Origin: Plantactinospora sp. BC1
GTDB lineage: Bacteria > Actinomycetota > Actinomycetes > Mycobacteriales > Micromonosporaceae
Direction: 5' to 3'
NCBI RefSeq assembly: GCF_003030345.1
Contig: NZ_CP028158.1
Coordinates: 2,294,001 to 2,358,000 of the forward strand
Length of the DNA stretch: 64,000 nucleotides
A model generated the notes under the pieces. That model was not told the origin of the DNA. It saw only the letters and a list, made by a program, of their open reading frames with translations, and did not search any database. Shown here piece after piece: positions 21,810 to 32,982 of this stretch (within the stretch, counting starts at the first letter, position 1; each line of letters starts with the position of its first letter). The position numbers and the translations under genes are program-made.

Positions 21810-24425
21810 GTGGCACTGGCGCTCTACCGCAAGTACCGGCCCCGCACGTTCGCCGAGGTGATCGGCCAGGAGCACGTCACCGAGCCGCTGTCCCAGGCGC
21901 TGCGTACCGGTCGGTTGAACCACGCCTACCTCTTCTCCGGTCCCCGTGGCTGCGGCAAGACCTCCAGCGCCCGGATCCTGGCCCGTTCGCTCAACTGCGA
22001 GCAGGGGCCGACCCCGGAGCCCTGTGGCGTCTGCGACTCGTGCAAGAGCCTGGCCGCCGACGGGGCCGGCTCGATCGACGTGATCGAGATCGACGCGGCC
22101 AGCCACGGCGGTGTCGACGATGCCCGTGAACTGCGCGAACGTGCCTTTTTCGCCCCGGCCAGCAGCCGCTTCAAGATCTATGTGATCGACGAGGCGCACA
22201 TGGTCTCGACCCAGGGCTTCAACGCCCTGCTGAAGCTGGTCGAGGAGCCGCCGGAGTACGTCAAGTTCATCTTCGCCACCACCGAGCCGGAGAAGGTCCT
22301 CGGCACGATCAAGTCGCGGACCCACCACTACCCGTTCCGGCTGATTCCTCCGGGCGTGCTCCGGCCGTACCTGGAGCAGCTCGCCTCGGCCGAGGGCGTC
22401 AAGATCGAGCCGGCGGTCTTCCCGCTCGTCGTCCGGGCCGGCGGCGGGAGCGCCCGGGACTCGCTCTCGGTGCTCGACCAACTTATCGCCGGTGCCGGCC
22501 CCGAGGGGGTCAGCTACGCCCGCGCGGTCGCCCTGCTCGGGGTGACCGACGCGGCCCTGATCGACGAGATGTGCGACGCGCTCGCCGCCGGGGACGGTGC
22601 CGCCGCGTACGCCACCATCGACCGGGTCGCCGAGGCCGGGCACGACCCCCGCCGGTTCGCCTCCGACCTGCTCGAACGGCTCCGCGACCTGATCGTCATG
22701 CGCCAGGTGCCGGACGCGGTCGCCAAGGGCCTGATCGACGGCCCGGCCGACCAGATCGAGCGGATGGCCGCCCAGGCCGAACGGCTCGGCCCCGCCACAC
22801 TGTCCCGCTGCGCCGACATCGTGCACAACGGCCTGGTCGAGATGCGCGGCACCACCGCCCCCCGGCTGCTGCTCGAACTGATCTGCGCCCGGATGCTGCT
22901 GCCCGGCGCCGAGGACTCCACCGGCAGCCTGCTGCAACGCCTCGAACGCATGGAGCGCCGGCTCACCCTCTCCGGTGACGCGGCCCCGGCCGCCGCCCCG
23001 ATCCGCCCGCCGGCCGCCGCCGCAGACCCGGGCACGCCCCCCGCGCCCACTCCCGCACCGCCGGCCGCCGCCAGCGCCGCGCCGGTCGCTCCCCCTCCGC
23101 AGGTACGCGAAACCACCGCATCCGGGCCCAGCCAGGCGCCCGCCGTTCCGGCTGAGGAGCGGCCGGAGCCACCGGCCCGGCGGCCGGTCCCGCCGGAGGC
23201 GGTGATGCCCGACCCGGCCACCCCGGATCCGATGCCGGCCGGTGCCGAGCCGACGGGCGAACTCGACGCCGCCGCCGTACGCCGGGTCTGGGGCGAGGTC
23301 GTCGGCATGGTCAACCGGAGCAACAAGCGGATCGCCGCCCTGATGCGCGACGCGGTCGTACGCGACCTCGACGGTGACACCCTGGTGTTGACCGTCAAGT
23401 CTCCGGTACTCGCCCAGATGCTCGCCAACTCCGCCAGTGTGCTCACCGACGCCCTCTACGAGGAGTTGGGCGGGCGTTGGCAGATCCGGTGCGAGGTGGC
23501 CGGCGAGCAGCGCGGGCCGGCGCCGACCGCCCCGCCCCGCCAGTCGACCGGCAGCGGACCGGCCGCGAACGGCACCCCGCCCCGGGGCGGCAACGGCTCG
23601 GCCCCGTCCGGTGGTGGCCGGGGCGCGAGCGGCGGCCGGGAGCGCACGACCGGACCCTCCGGCGCGGGCGGTTCGACGCCGTCCAGCGCCGATGACGACG
23701 ACTGGCCGGAGCCGGCCCGACCCGGTGGTGTCGCACCCGGTGCGGCGGCCGACGACGACTGGCCCGAGCCGACGCCGCCGGGCGGCACCGCTGCCGCCGC
23801 CACGACAGGCGCGACACCCGCAGCGGCGTCGTCCCCCGGTGGCACCGGCACGCCGGCCGTCGGCGGTGGCTCGACCGGCGGCGCCGGCAGCCGTACCAAC
23901 GGCAGCACCGCACCGGGCGGTGGCCCCGGGGCCACGGGCGCCGGCAACAGCGCCTCCGCCGGTAAGAGCGCGTCCGTCGGTAAGAGCGCGTCCGTCGGTA
24001 AGAGCGCGTCCGCCGGCAACAGCGCCGCCGTCGGTAGCGGAGTGTCGGGCGGTCATGGCTCGGGCGGCAGCGGCGTCGGTGTGCCGAACGGTGGGCGTAC
24101 CGGTGCGGGACCCGGCGGTGGCGCGGTCAGTTCCGGGCTCGCGGCGGCCCGGGCGGCGGCGGCCGGCCGTGGACCGAAACCGGCCCCGGCGCCGGAGCGG
24201 ACGGCGGACCGGGACTGGGCCGGCGAGCCGCCCTACGACCCCGACTACGACAGCCCGCGCCCGTCGACGGCGACGATCGGCTACGAGGGCTTCGACCCCG
24301 GGGACGAGCCCCTCGACGAGGTGATCGACGAGCGGACCGCCCGGCAGACCAGTGAGCAGCAGGCGGTGCAGTTGTTGCAGCAGACCCTCGGCGCGGAGCG
24401 GATCGGCGAGGTCGACCTCAAGTAG
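21810..24425 (+). CDS. dnaX: DNA polymerase III subunit gamma/tau
   Basis: 871 aa, the clamp-loader motor of the replicase. The first ~370 residues are the AAA+ module: 'GPRGCGKTSS' (Walker A, about residue 45), a zinc site C-x8-C-x2-C-x2-C in 'CEQGPTPEPCGVCDSC', 'VIDEAHM' (Walker B), 'NALLKLVEEPP' and the 'SRTHHY' sensor. From ~390 comes a Pro/Ala linker, then the conserved 'VRRVWGEVVGMVNRSNKRIAAL' polymerase-binding domain III/V (about 490-570). A very long low-complexity Gly/Ser/Pro tail (570-830) contains an 18-bp tandem repeat, with a conserved acidic end 'GAERIGEVDLK'. There is no sign of a frameshift site for a short gamma form. GTG 21810 follows AGGAGG and begins the 'ALALYRKYRP' homology; the frame is open upstream into ffs and must not be used. 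Confidence 0.96.
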   Translation: MALALYRKYRPRTFAEVIGQEHVTEPLSQALRTGRLNHAYLFSGPRGCGKTSSARILARSLNCEQGPTPEPCGVCDSCKSLAADGAGSIDVIEIDAASHGGVDDARELRERAFFAPASSRFKIYVIDEAHMVSTQGFNALLKLVEEPPEYVKFIFATTEPEKVLGTIKSRTHHYPFRLIPPGVLRPYLEQLASAEGVKIEPAVFPLVVRAGGGSARDSLSVLDQLIAGAGPEGVSYARAVALLGVTDAALIDEMCDALAAGDGAAAYATIDRVAEAGHDPRRFASDLLERLRDLIVMRQVPDAVAKGLIDGPADQIERMAAQAERLGPATLSRCADIVHNGLVEMRGTTAPRLLLELICARMLLPGAEDSTGSLLQRLERMERRLTLSGDAAPAAAPIRPPAAAADPGTPPAPTPAPPAAASAAPVAPPPQVRETTASGPSQAPAVPAEERPEPPARRPVPPEAVMPDPATPDPMPAGAEPTGELDAAAVRRVWGEVVGMVNRSNKRIAALMRDAVVRDLDGDTLVLTVKSPVLAQMLANSASVLTDALYEELGGRWQIRCEVAGEQRGPAPTAPPRQSTGSGPAANGTPPRGGNGSAPSGGGRGASGGRERTTGPSGAGGSTPSSADDDDWPEPARPGGVAPGAAADDDWPEPTPPGGTAAAATTGATPAAASSPGGTGTPAVGGGSTGGAGSRTNGSTAPGGGPGATGAGNSASAGKSASVGKSASVGKSASAGNSAAVGSGVSGGHGSGGSGVGVPNGGRTGAGPGGGAVSSGLAAARAAAAGRGPKPAPAPERTADRDWAGEPPYDPDYDSPRPSTATIGYEGFDPGDEPLDEVIDERTARQTSEQQAVQLLQQTLGAERIGEVDLK
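23943..24032 (+). repeat. 18-bp tandem repeat inside dnaX
   Basis: Five consecutive 18-bp units of the form GGTAAGAGCGCGTCCGTC (the first and last more diverged) encode the hexapeptide G-K/N-S-A-S/A-V/A. The middle three are nearly identical, so the array is young or kept homogeneous. It lies in the disordered tail, where length variation should be tolerated. Confidence 0.9.
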
Positions 24426-24569
24426 CGACGCCCCCCTTCGGCCGACCGGCCACCGGAACTCGACCGTCGGCTCCCGGCACCCGCCGGAAAACCGGACGCC
24501 GTCATGATCGACGATCTCCTACCATCGGTCGCCCGTCCCGGTTTTCTGTGATTCTGCTGTGAGTGTGGT

Positions 24570-24815
24570 GTGCGCGAGTTCTCGGTACCCGAGCGGCTCG
24601 GCGTGTTCGGTCTGGGCGTGGCGGCCAACCCGCTGATCGTCGGCCTGGCGGTGCTCACCGCCGCCGTGCCGCCGTTGCTCCTCCTGCGGGCGTCCGGCGT
24701 ACTGCCGCCGCCGGTGGGTTGGTCCGACCGGGCACGGCGGCGTACGGGATGGGGCGCCGGCCTGCTCGCCGGCGCGAGTTGGCTGTCCCAGCTACACCGG
24801 CTCGGCCTGGGCTGA
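24570..24815 (+). CDS. Small hypothetical protein with hydrophobic segment
   Basis: 81 aa, not recognised. It has one strong membrane helix in the middle ('PLIVGLAVLTAAVPPLLLL') flanked by a short N-terminal and a basic C-terminal part ('RARRRTGWGAGLLAG'). Located between dnaX and the RDD gene, same direction. GTG at 24570 is one of several possible starts in a GTG-rich stretch, and none has a good ribosome binding site. It may be a membrane protein of the dnaX-recR neighbourhood; no function is inferred. Confidence 0.5.
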   Translation: MREFSVPERLGVFGLGVAANPLIVGLAVLTAAVPPLLLLRASGVLPPPVGWSDRARRRTGWGAGLLAGASWLSQLHRLGLG

Positions 24816-24825
24816 GCCACGACCC

Positions 24826-24861
24826 TTCTTCCACACCCTTCGTTTCTTCCACACCCTTCGT
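24826..24861 (+). repeat. 18-bp direct duplication upstream of the RDD gene
   Basis: TTCTTCCACACCCTTCGT occurs twice in perfect tandem (24826-24843 and 24844-24861), directly before the GAGGAG of the RDD gene. It is a simple duplication in the leader with no clear secondary structure. Confidence 0.85.
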
Positions 24862-24876
24862 TTCGAGGAGCACTAC

Positions 24877-25296
24877 TTGAAGTACGCCACCTGGGGGCCG
24901 CGGTTCGGCGCCCACATCATCGACCAGCTCGTGGTCCTGCCGCTCTACATCGTCGCCGCGGTCTTCGACCGCTCGGGCGTGGACGCGGAGACGGGCGAGG
25001 TCACCGGTGAGGGCCCGCTCTACTGGGTCTTCGTGGCGCTGGCGCTCGCGCTCTGGGGTTACAACCGGTGGTACATGACCGGCAGGACCGGGCAGAGCTG
25101 GGGCAAGCGGGCGCTGGCCATCCGGCTGATCGACGCGACGGCCGGGGAACCGATCGGTGCCGGCAAGGCGTTCCTGCGGGACCTGGCGCACTTCGTCGAC
25201 GGCATCATCTGCTACATCGGCTACCTCTTCCCGCTCTGGGACGCCAAGCGGCAGACCATCGCCGACAAGATCATGAGGACCGTGGTCGTCGGCTGA
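24877..25296 (+). CDS. RDD-family membrane protein
   Basis: 139 aa with the RDD domain: 'GPRFGAHIIDQLVVLPLYIV' contains the R...D pair near the first helix, 'GQSWGKRALAIRLID' is the conserved loop after helix 2, and 'FLRDLAHFVDGIICYIGYLF' is the final R-D and helix. Three to four membrane helices in all. RDD proteins are poorly understood; some are implicated in ion exchange. TTG at 24877 is the start because GAGGAG lies six bases upstream, and no ATG or GTG fits. It precedes ybaB-recR and may belong to the same transcript. Confidence 0.87.
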   Translation: MKYATWGPRFGAHIIDQLVVLPLYIVAAVFDRSGVDAETGEVTGEGPLYWVFVALALALWGYNRWYMTGRTGQSWGKRALAIRLIDATAGEPIGAGKAFLRDLAHFVDGIICYIGYLFPLWDAKRQTIADKIMRTVVVG

Positions 25297-25388
25297 GACG
25301 ACGCGCCGGCCGGTCGCGGGCCGTCGAAGCGCCCGCGGCCGGCCGGACTAGGCTGGACGCGACCAGTTTCCGCAACCGAGGAGTCGCC

Positions 25389-25721
25389 GTGCGCCCGGGT
25401 GGACAGCCCAACCTGCAGCAGATGATGAAGCAGGCGCAGAAGATGCAGCAGCAGCTCGCCGCCGCGCAGGCGGAGCTGGCCGAGGCGGAACTCACCGGTA
25501 CGGCCGGGGGTGGGCTGGTCACCGTGACCATCTCCGGTGCCGGCGAGGTCAAGGCCATCAAGATCGATCCGAAGGCGGTCGACCCGGAGGACGTGGAGAC
25601 CCTGGAGGATCTCGTACTCGCGGCCGTGCACAACGCCCACGACGAGGTACGCAGGCTGACCGAGGAGAAGATGGGCCCGGTCACCGGCGGCATGGGCGGC
25701 CTCGGCCTGCCCGGTTTCTGA
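25389..25721 (+). CDS. ybaB: YbaB/EbfC nucleoid-associated protein
   Basis: 110 aa, with the YbaB fold: an N-terminal helix rich in Gln/Met ('[20 protein letters not shown]'), the strand '[20 protein letters not shown]' and the C-terminal helix '[19 protein letters not shown]', then a Gly/Met-rich tail. YbaB dimers bind DNA with little sequence preference and are nearly always encoded beside recR, as here (12 bp apart). GTG 25389 is chosen from homology; the frame is open upstream into the previous gene. Confidence 0.94.
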   Translation: MRPGGQPNLQQMMKQAQKMQQQLAAAQAELAEAELTGTAGGGLVTVTISGAGEVKAIKIDPKAVDPEDVETLEDLVLAAVHNAHDEVRRLTEEKMGPVTGGMGGLGLPGF

Positions 25722-25732
25722 GCCACCCCGCG

Positions 25733-26326
25733 ATGTACGAGGGTGCGATCCAGGATCTGATCGACGAGTTGGGGCGCCTGCCGGGGGTCGGTCCGAAGAG
25801 TGCCCAGCGGATCGCGTTCCACGTGCTCTCGGCCGATCCGGCCGACGTCACCCGGCTGGCGACCGCGCTGCGCCGGGTCAAGGAGCTGGTGCGGTTCTGC
25901 ACCGTCTGCTACAACGTCGCCGAGTCCGAGCAGTGCCGGGTCTGCCGTGATCCACGCCGTACCGAAGAGGTGCTCTGCGTGGTCGAGGAGCCCAAGGACG
26001 TGGTGGCGATCGAGCGGACCGGCGAGTTCCGGGGCCGCTACCACGTGCTCGGCGGCGCGATCAATCCGCTGGAGGGTGTCGGCCCCGACAACCTGCGGAT
26101 CCGCGAACTGCTGGTCCGGCTCGGCACAGGCTCGGTCCGCGAGCTGATCCTGGCCACGGATCCGAACACCGAGGGTGAGGCCACCGCGACCTACCTGGCC
26201 CTGATGGTCAAGCCGATGGGCATCTCGGTGACCCGGCTCGCCAGCGGCCTGCCGGTCGGCGGCGACCTGGAGTACGCCGACGAGATCACCCTGGGCCGGG
26301 CCTTCGAGGGCCGCCGCGCCGTCTGA
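25733..26326 (+). CDS. recR: Recombination mediator RecR
   Basis: 197 aa, full length. An N-terminal helix-hairpin-helix ('[20 protein letters not shown]', residues 11-30) is followed by a Cys4 zinc finger ('CTVCYN...CRVC', about 58-74). The Toprim domain has '[15 protein letters not shown]' and '[15 protein letters not shown]', and a C-terminal Walker B-like stretch closes the protein. RecR with RecO loads RecA at gaps in the RecF pathway. It forms an operon with ybaB; the ATG lies 12 bp after the ybaB stop with only a weak ribosome binding site, suggesting translational coupling. Confidence 0.97.
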   Translation: MYEGAIQDLIDELGRLPGVGPKSAQRIAFHVLSADPADVTRLATALRRVKELVRFCTVCYNVAESEQCRVCRDPRRTEEVLCVVEEPKDVVAIERTGEFRGRYHVLGGAINPLEGVGPDNLRIRELLVRLGTGSVRELILATDPNTEGEATATYLALMVKPMGISVTRLASGLPVGGDLEYADEITLGRAFEGRRAV

Positions 26327-26711
26327 CCGGCCGTCCGGCATTCCGCCGAGCCGTCCGCCGTCCGCCGTCCAGCTTTCTCGGATCCCCGTCCCGGCTGGGG
26401 CCGGCCTCGTGCTGCCTTCGACCGGCTTCGTCCGGGCGCGGTTCCGGGCCGTCGGAGACCGCCGTATCTCTGACATCGGTGGGGATCAACCCGACGGACG
26501 ATGTAACAAATTCGCATAGCCAGATCCGGACAAACGCCACGATTGTCGACCATGCGCGACGCTCTGTCGCCGGTGTCATGACGCTTAAGACACGATCCGG
26601 TACCAACCCATTCGCGGCCCGTTTCCGCCCGGTCCGCCCGGCGGCTAATGTCTCGCCATCGGTGGCCCCCGTCACCGCGTTTGTCGTATCCACAGGACGA
26701 GGTGAAGCACC
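26327..26711. other. 385-bp intergenic region upstream of the peptide importer operon
   Basis: No gene is supported. The left half has CGTCCG-type simple repetition after recR. The right half is A/T-richer (around 26500-26620, with GTAACAAATTCGCATA) and should contain the operon promoter, but I cannot assign -35/-10 boxes. GAGGTGA precedes the first gene. Confidence 0.5.
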
Positions 26712-28379
26712 ATGCGTGCACCAAGACCGAAGGTCGCCATCGCGGCCGTAGCGGTCGCGGCCCTCGCGGTAGCCGGCTGTGCCGAGAGCGACCGCGGCGA
26801 TTCGGGCGCAAGCCAGAAGGACACCCTGGTCTTCGGCGTGGCCGGTGACCCGAAGGTGCTCGACCCCAGCCTGGCCAGTGACGGCGAGTCACTGCGGGTC
26901 GCCCGTCAGGTCTTCGAGACGCTGGTCCGCCCCGAGGAGGGTGGCACCAAGATCACGCCGGGTCTGGCCGAGAGCTGGACCCCGGACGCGACCGGCACGG
27001 TCTGGACCTTCAAGCTCCGCTCGGGTGTGAAGTTCCACGACGGCACCGACTTCAACGCCGAAGCGGTCTGCGTCAACTTCAACCGCTGGTACAACGCCAA
27101 GGGCCTGATGCAGAGCCCCGACGTCACGCCGTACTGGCAGGACGTGATGGGTGGCTTCGCCGCCAACGAGCGCAAGGACCTGCCGGAGAGCCTCTTCAAG
27201 TCCTGCACGGCGAAGGACGCGACCACCGTCGACCTCGCCTTCAGCCGCGTCTCCAGCAAGATCCCGGCCGCGCTGATGCTGCCGTCGTTCTCCATCCACA
27301 GCCCGAAGGCGCTGGAGCAGTACCAGGCCAGCACCATCGGCGGCAGCGCCGACAACATCCAGTACCCGTCGTACGCGATGGAGCACCCGACCGGCACCGG
27401 GCCGTTCAAGTTCAAGTCCTGGGACGTCGCGAACAAGACGCTGACCCTGGAGCGGAACGAGGAATACAGCGGCGCGCAGAAGGCCAAGCTGAAGACCCTC
27501 ATCTTCAAGACCATCTCGGACGAGAACGCCCGCAAGCAGGCGCTGCGCTCCGGGGACATCCAGGGCTACGACCTGGTCGGTCCGGCGGACGTGGAGCCGT
27601 TGAAGAACGAGGGCTTCAACATGCTGACCCGCCCGGCGTTCAACGTCCTCTACCTGGCGATGAACCAGACCGGCGGCAACCCGAAGCTCGCCGACATCCG
27701 GGTCCGGCAGGCGATCGCGCACGCCCTGAACCGGCAGGCGCTGGTCGACTCGAAGCTGCCTCCGGGCGCCAAGGTCGCCACCCAGTTCATGCCGGACACG
27801 GTCGAGGGCTGGAACCCGCAGGTTCCCACGTACGACTACAACGTGGAGAAGGCCAAGCAGCTCCTCGCCGAGGCCGGCGCCAGCAACCTGACGCTGCGGT
27901 TCCACTACCCGACCGAGGTCACCCGGCCGTACATGCCGAACCCGAAGGACCTCTTCGAGCTTCTCTCGGCGGACCTCCAGGCGGTCGGCATCAAGATTCA
28001 GCCGATTCCGCTGAAGTGGACCCCGGACTACCTCAACGCCACCGGTACGGGCACCGCGCACGACCTGCACTTCCTGGGTTGGACCGGTGACTACGGCGAC
28101 GGCTACAACTTCATCGGCACCTTCTTCGACCGGCCGAAGCCGGAGTGGGGCTTCAACAACCAGGCGCTGTTCGACCTGTTCAAGAAGGCCGACACCACCG
28201 CGGACGCCGCCGCCCGGTACGAGCTCTACAAGGAGCTCAACACCGAGATCATGAAGTTCCTGCCGGGTGTGCCGATCTCGCACTCGCCGCCGGCGATCGT
28301 GTTCGGTAAGGACGTGACCGGCGTCAAGGCGAGCCCGCTCACCGACGAGCGGTTCGCCACCGCCGAGTTCAAGTCCTGA
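26712..28379 (+). CDS. Peptide ABC transporter substrate-binding lipoprotein (family 5)
   Basis: 555 aa. A lipoprotein signal with lipobox 'LAVAGC' (Cys at about residue 23) anchors it on the outer face of the membrane. The mature protein has the SBP_bac_5 layout: 'DTLVFGVAGDPKVLDPSLA' at the start, 'GLAESWTPDATGTVWTFKLR', 'GVKFHDGTDFNAEAVCVNFNRW', 'GTGPFKFKSW' and 'IRQAIAHALNRQALV'-like conserved blocks. It captures di- or oligopeptides (or other amphipathic solutes) for the permease pair encoded next. First gene of a five-gene operon (26712-32927). Confidence 0.94.
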   Translation: MRAPRPKVAIAAVAVAALAVAGCAESDRGDSGASQKDTLVFGVAGDPKVLDPSLASDGESLRVARQVFETLVRPEEGGTKITPGLAESWTPDATGTVWTFKLRSGVKFHDGTDFNAEAVCVNFNRWYNAKGLMQSPDVTPYWQDVMGGFAANERKDLPESLFKSCTAKDATTVDLAFSRVSSKIPAALMLPSFSIHSPKALEQYQASTIGGSADNIQYPSYAMEHPTGTGPFKFKSWDVANKTLTLERNEEYSGAQKAKLKTLIFKTISDENARKQALRSGDIQGYDLVGPADVEPLKNEGFNMLTRPAFNVLYLAMNQTGGNPKLADIRVRQAIAHALNRQALVDSKLPPGAKVATQFMPDTVEGWNPQVPTYDYNVEKAKQLLAEAGASNLTLRFHYPTEVTRPYMPNPKDLFELLSADLQAVGIKIQPIPLKWTPDYLNATGTGTAHDLHFLGWTGDYGDGYNFIGTFFDRPKPEWGFNNQALFDLFKKADTTADAAARYELYKELNTEIMKFLPGVPISHSPPAIVFGKDVTGVKASPLTDERFATAEFKS

Positions 28380-28493
28380 CATAGAGAAAAGGGATCGCGG
28401 GCGGGCGCGCCCTGATCCCGGCCGGTAGACCCCGGTCGGAGATCAGCCGAGCGCCCGCCCGCGCGACCCTCCGCACCCCGCCAGAGGCCGCCA

Positions 28494-29498
28494 GTGTTCC
28501 GGTTCATCGTCAGACGCCTGTTGCAGCTGATACCCGCGCTCTTCGGGCTCTCCATCCTGTTGTTCATCTGGCTGCACCGGCTGCCCGGCGGCCCGGAGAC
28601 CGCGATCCTCGGTGAGCGCGGCACCCCGGAGATGCGCGCCGCGATCCGGGACAACCTCGGACTGGACGAGCCGATCCTGGTGCAGTACGGCCGGTTCATG
28701 CAGCGCATGTTCCGGCTCGACCTGGGCACCTCGATCTCGACCAAGCGCGAGGTGACCACCGAGTTCCTGCAACGCTTTCCGGGTACCGTCGAACTGGCCG
28801 TCACCGCGTTGATCATCGCGATCGCGGTCGGCATCCCGCTCGGCTACCTCGCCGCCCGCCGTCGCGGCCGGCTCCTCGACCACGTCTCGGTGGCCGGATC
28901 GCTGATCGGGGTCTGCATCCCGGTCTTCTTCCTGGCGTACGTGCTGAAGGCGATCTTCGCGGAGAACCTGCACCTCTTCCCGGCCAGCGGCCGGCAGGAT
29001 CCGACCATCGACGCGACCCGGATCACCAACTTCTTCGTCCTGGACGGACTACTCACCCGCGAGTGGGACGCCGCCGCCGACGCGCTCTGGCACCTCGTGC
29101 TGCCGGGTCTCGCCCTGGCCAGCATCCCGTTGGCGATCATCGTCCGGATCACCCGGGCGAGCGTGCTGGAGGTGCTCGGCGAGGACTTCGTCCGGACCGC
29201 CGAGGCCAAGGGCCTGACCGAGCGGGTGGTACGCCGCCGGCACGTGCTGCGCAACGCCATGCTGCCGGTGGCCACCACGATCGGCCTGCTCACCGGCGGC
29301 CTGCTCTCCGGCGCGGTACTCACCGAGACCGTCTTCGCGTTCAGCGGCATCGGGGCGTTCATCGCCGACTCGATCAGCCAGCGGGACTATCCGGTGCTGA
29401 TGGGCTTCATCATGATCATTGCCGTGCTCTTCGTACTGGTGAACCTGCTGGTCGACCTCTCCTACAGCCTGATCGACCCGAGAGTGAGGGTCCGGTGA
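28494..29498 (+). CDS. Peptide ABC transporter permease, DppB type
   Basis: 334 aa with six membrane helices. It begins 'MFRFIVRRLLQLIPALFGLS', the usual DppB start, and ends with the EAA loop 'DFVRTAEAKGLTERVVRRRHVLRNAML' that docks the ATPase. 'GLDEPILVQYGRFM' and 'RLDLGTSI' are conserved extracytoplasmic segments of the family. GTG start at 28494 without a strong ribosome binding site. The gene is followed by a 57-bp tandem repeat that begins inside its stop codon region and separates it from the second permease. Confidence 0.93.
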   Translation: MFRFIVRRLLQLIPALFGLSILLFIWLHRLPGGPETAILGERGTPEMRAAIRDNLGLDEPILVQYGRFMQRMFRLDLGTSISTKREVTTEFLQRFPGTVELAVTALIIAIAVGIPLGYLAARRRGRLLDHVSVAGSLIGVCIPVFFLAYVLKAIFAENLHLFPASGRQDPTIDATRITNFFVLDGLLTREWDAAADALWHLVLPGLALASIPLAIIVRITRASVLEVLGEDFVRTAEAKGLTERVVRRRHVLRNAMLPVATTIGLLTGGLLSGAVLTETVFAFSGIGAFIADSISQRDYPVLMGFIMIIAVLFVLVNLLVDLSYSLIDPRVRVR

Positions 29499-29633
29499 GC
29501 GCGAGGAGTGAGCTTGCGAGCCCCGCAGTCGCGAGCAGAGGGCAAGCTCCGGTGAGCGCGAGGAGTGAGCTTGCGAGCCCCGCAGTCGCGAGCAGAGGGC
29601 AAGCTCCGGTGAGCGCGAGGAGTGAGCTTGCTC
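29494..29633 (+). repeat. 57-bp tandem repeat (2.4 copies) between the permease genes
   Basis: Two full 57-bp units (29494-29550, 29551-29607) and a 26-bp partial third (29608-29633), essentially identical. Each full unit contains GAGCTTGC and, 23 bases later, GCAAGCTC, able to fold into a hairpin. The first unit starts in the last codons of the DppB gene and supplies its TGA. Similar GCGAGGAGTGAGC-type intergenic repeats are, to my recollection, scattered in Micromonospora genomes. Confidence 0.9.
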
Positions 29634-29691
29634 CCATGAGGACATTGACGCAGCGCGTGAGCACGGCAGCCGCGAACGGATGGTGGGCCCG

Positions 29692-30669
29692 ATGACGATC
29701 ACCGAACGGGCCAGGAAAAAGGCCGAGAAGCTCGACCGGCTCGGCGAACTCTCCGCCGCCCGGGACGAGGAGCGCGGTGTCAGCCTCTGGCAGGAGGCGT
29801 TCCGCCGGCTCCGGCGCAACCCGGCCGCGATCGTCGGCACTGTCGTACTCGGCATCTTCCTGCTGGTCGCGATCGTCGGGCCGTTCTTCGTGCCGTACGG
29901 GCCGACCGACACCGTCGGGATCCGGGAAGGTCTGGTCAAGTCGGGGCAGGGCATCATCCCCGGCCCGACCGGTGACCACTGGCTCGGCTTCGACCACCAG
30001 GGCCGGGACGAGTTCAGCCGGCTGATCGTCGGAGCCCGGCAGACCCTGCTGGTCGGCGTCGTCTCCACGCTGATCGGTCTGGCGATCGGCGCCCTGGTCG
30101 GCGGCGTGGCCGGTGCCGCCGCCGGGCTCGGCGGGCGTTGGGGGCGCTGGGTCGACACCACCCTGATGCGGATCGTCGACATGATGCTGGCGCTGCCCAG
30201 CCTGCTGCTCGCGGTCAGCATCGCGGCGCTGCTCGGCGCCAGCCTCACCACCGTGATGATCGCGGTCGGTGTGGTCTCGGTTCCGGTCTTCGCCCGGCTG
30301 CTGCGCGGCGCGATGATCGCCCAGGCGAACAGCGACTACGTGCTCGCCGCGACCTCGCTCGGGGTACGCCGATCCAAGATCGCACTCGGCCACGTGCTGC
30401 CGAACTCGCTGGCCCCGGTCATCGTGCAGGCGACGCTGACCCTGGCCACCGCGATCATCGAGGCGGCCGCGCTCTCCTTCCTCGGTCTCGGCAACCCGGA
30501 CACGGCGATTCCCGAGTGGGGCGTGATGCTCGCCGACGCGCAGCCGTACCTGGGCATCCGGCCGGCGCTGGCGATCTATCCGGCGGTGGCGATCATCATC
30601 ACCGCGCTGGGCTTCACCCTGCTCGGTGAGGCGATGCGTGAGGCCCTCGACCCGAAGCTGCGGAAGTGA
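29692..30669 (+). CDS. Peptide ABC transporter permease, DppC type
   Basis: 325 aa. A cytoplasmic start 'SLWQEAFRRLRRNPAAIVG' precedes the first helix, as in DppC/OppC. 'HWLGFDHQGRDEFSRLIVGA' is the family hallmark, and the EAA loop 'SDYVLAATSLGVRRSKIALGHVLPNS' is near the C-terminus, followed by 'IIEAAALSFLGLGNP' and 'PEWGVMLADAQ'. Six helices. The start may be ATG 29692 or an in-frame ATG four codons upstream; the ribosome binding site is poor after the tandem repeat, so expression may depend on read-through from upstream. Confidence 0.93.
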   Translation: MTITERARKKAEKLDRLGELSAARDEERGVSLWQEAFRRLRRNPAAIVGTVVLGIFLLVAIVGPFFVPYGPTDTVGIREGLVKSGQGIIPGPTGDHWLGFDHQGRDEFSRLIVGARQTLLVGVVSTLIGLAIGALVGGVAGAAAGLGGRWGRWVDTTLMRIVDMMLALPSLLLAVSIAALLGASLTTVMIAVGVVSVPVFARLLRGAMIAQANSDYVLAATSLGVRRSKIALGHVLPNSLAPVIVQATLTLATAIIEAAALSFLGLGNPDTAIPEWGVMLADAQPYLGIRPALAIYPAVAIIITALGFTLLGEAMREALDPKLRK

Positions 30670-30675
30670 TCTGTC

Positions 30676-32927
<2,252 letters not shown>

Positions 32928-32975
32928 ACACGACAACCCCGGCCCGGGGTAGCTGGCGGGCCGGGGCTGTCGTGT
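32928..32975. terminator. Bidirectional hairpin terminator after the importer operon
   Basis: ACACGACA-a-CCCCGGCCC (32928-32945) pairs with GGGCCGGGG-c-TGTCGTGT (32958-32975), with a single mismatch and a 12-nt loop. It starts at the base after the operon stop and ends 7 nt before the stop of the convergent SRPBCC gene. Confidence 0.8.
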
Positions 32976-32982
32976 CGCGCTG

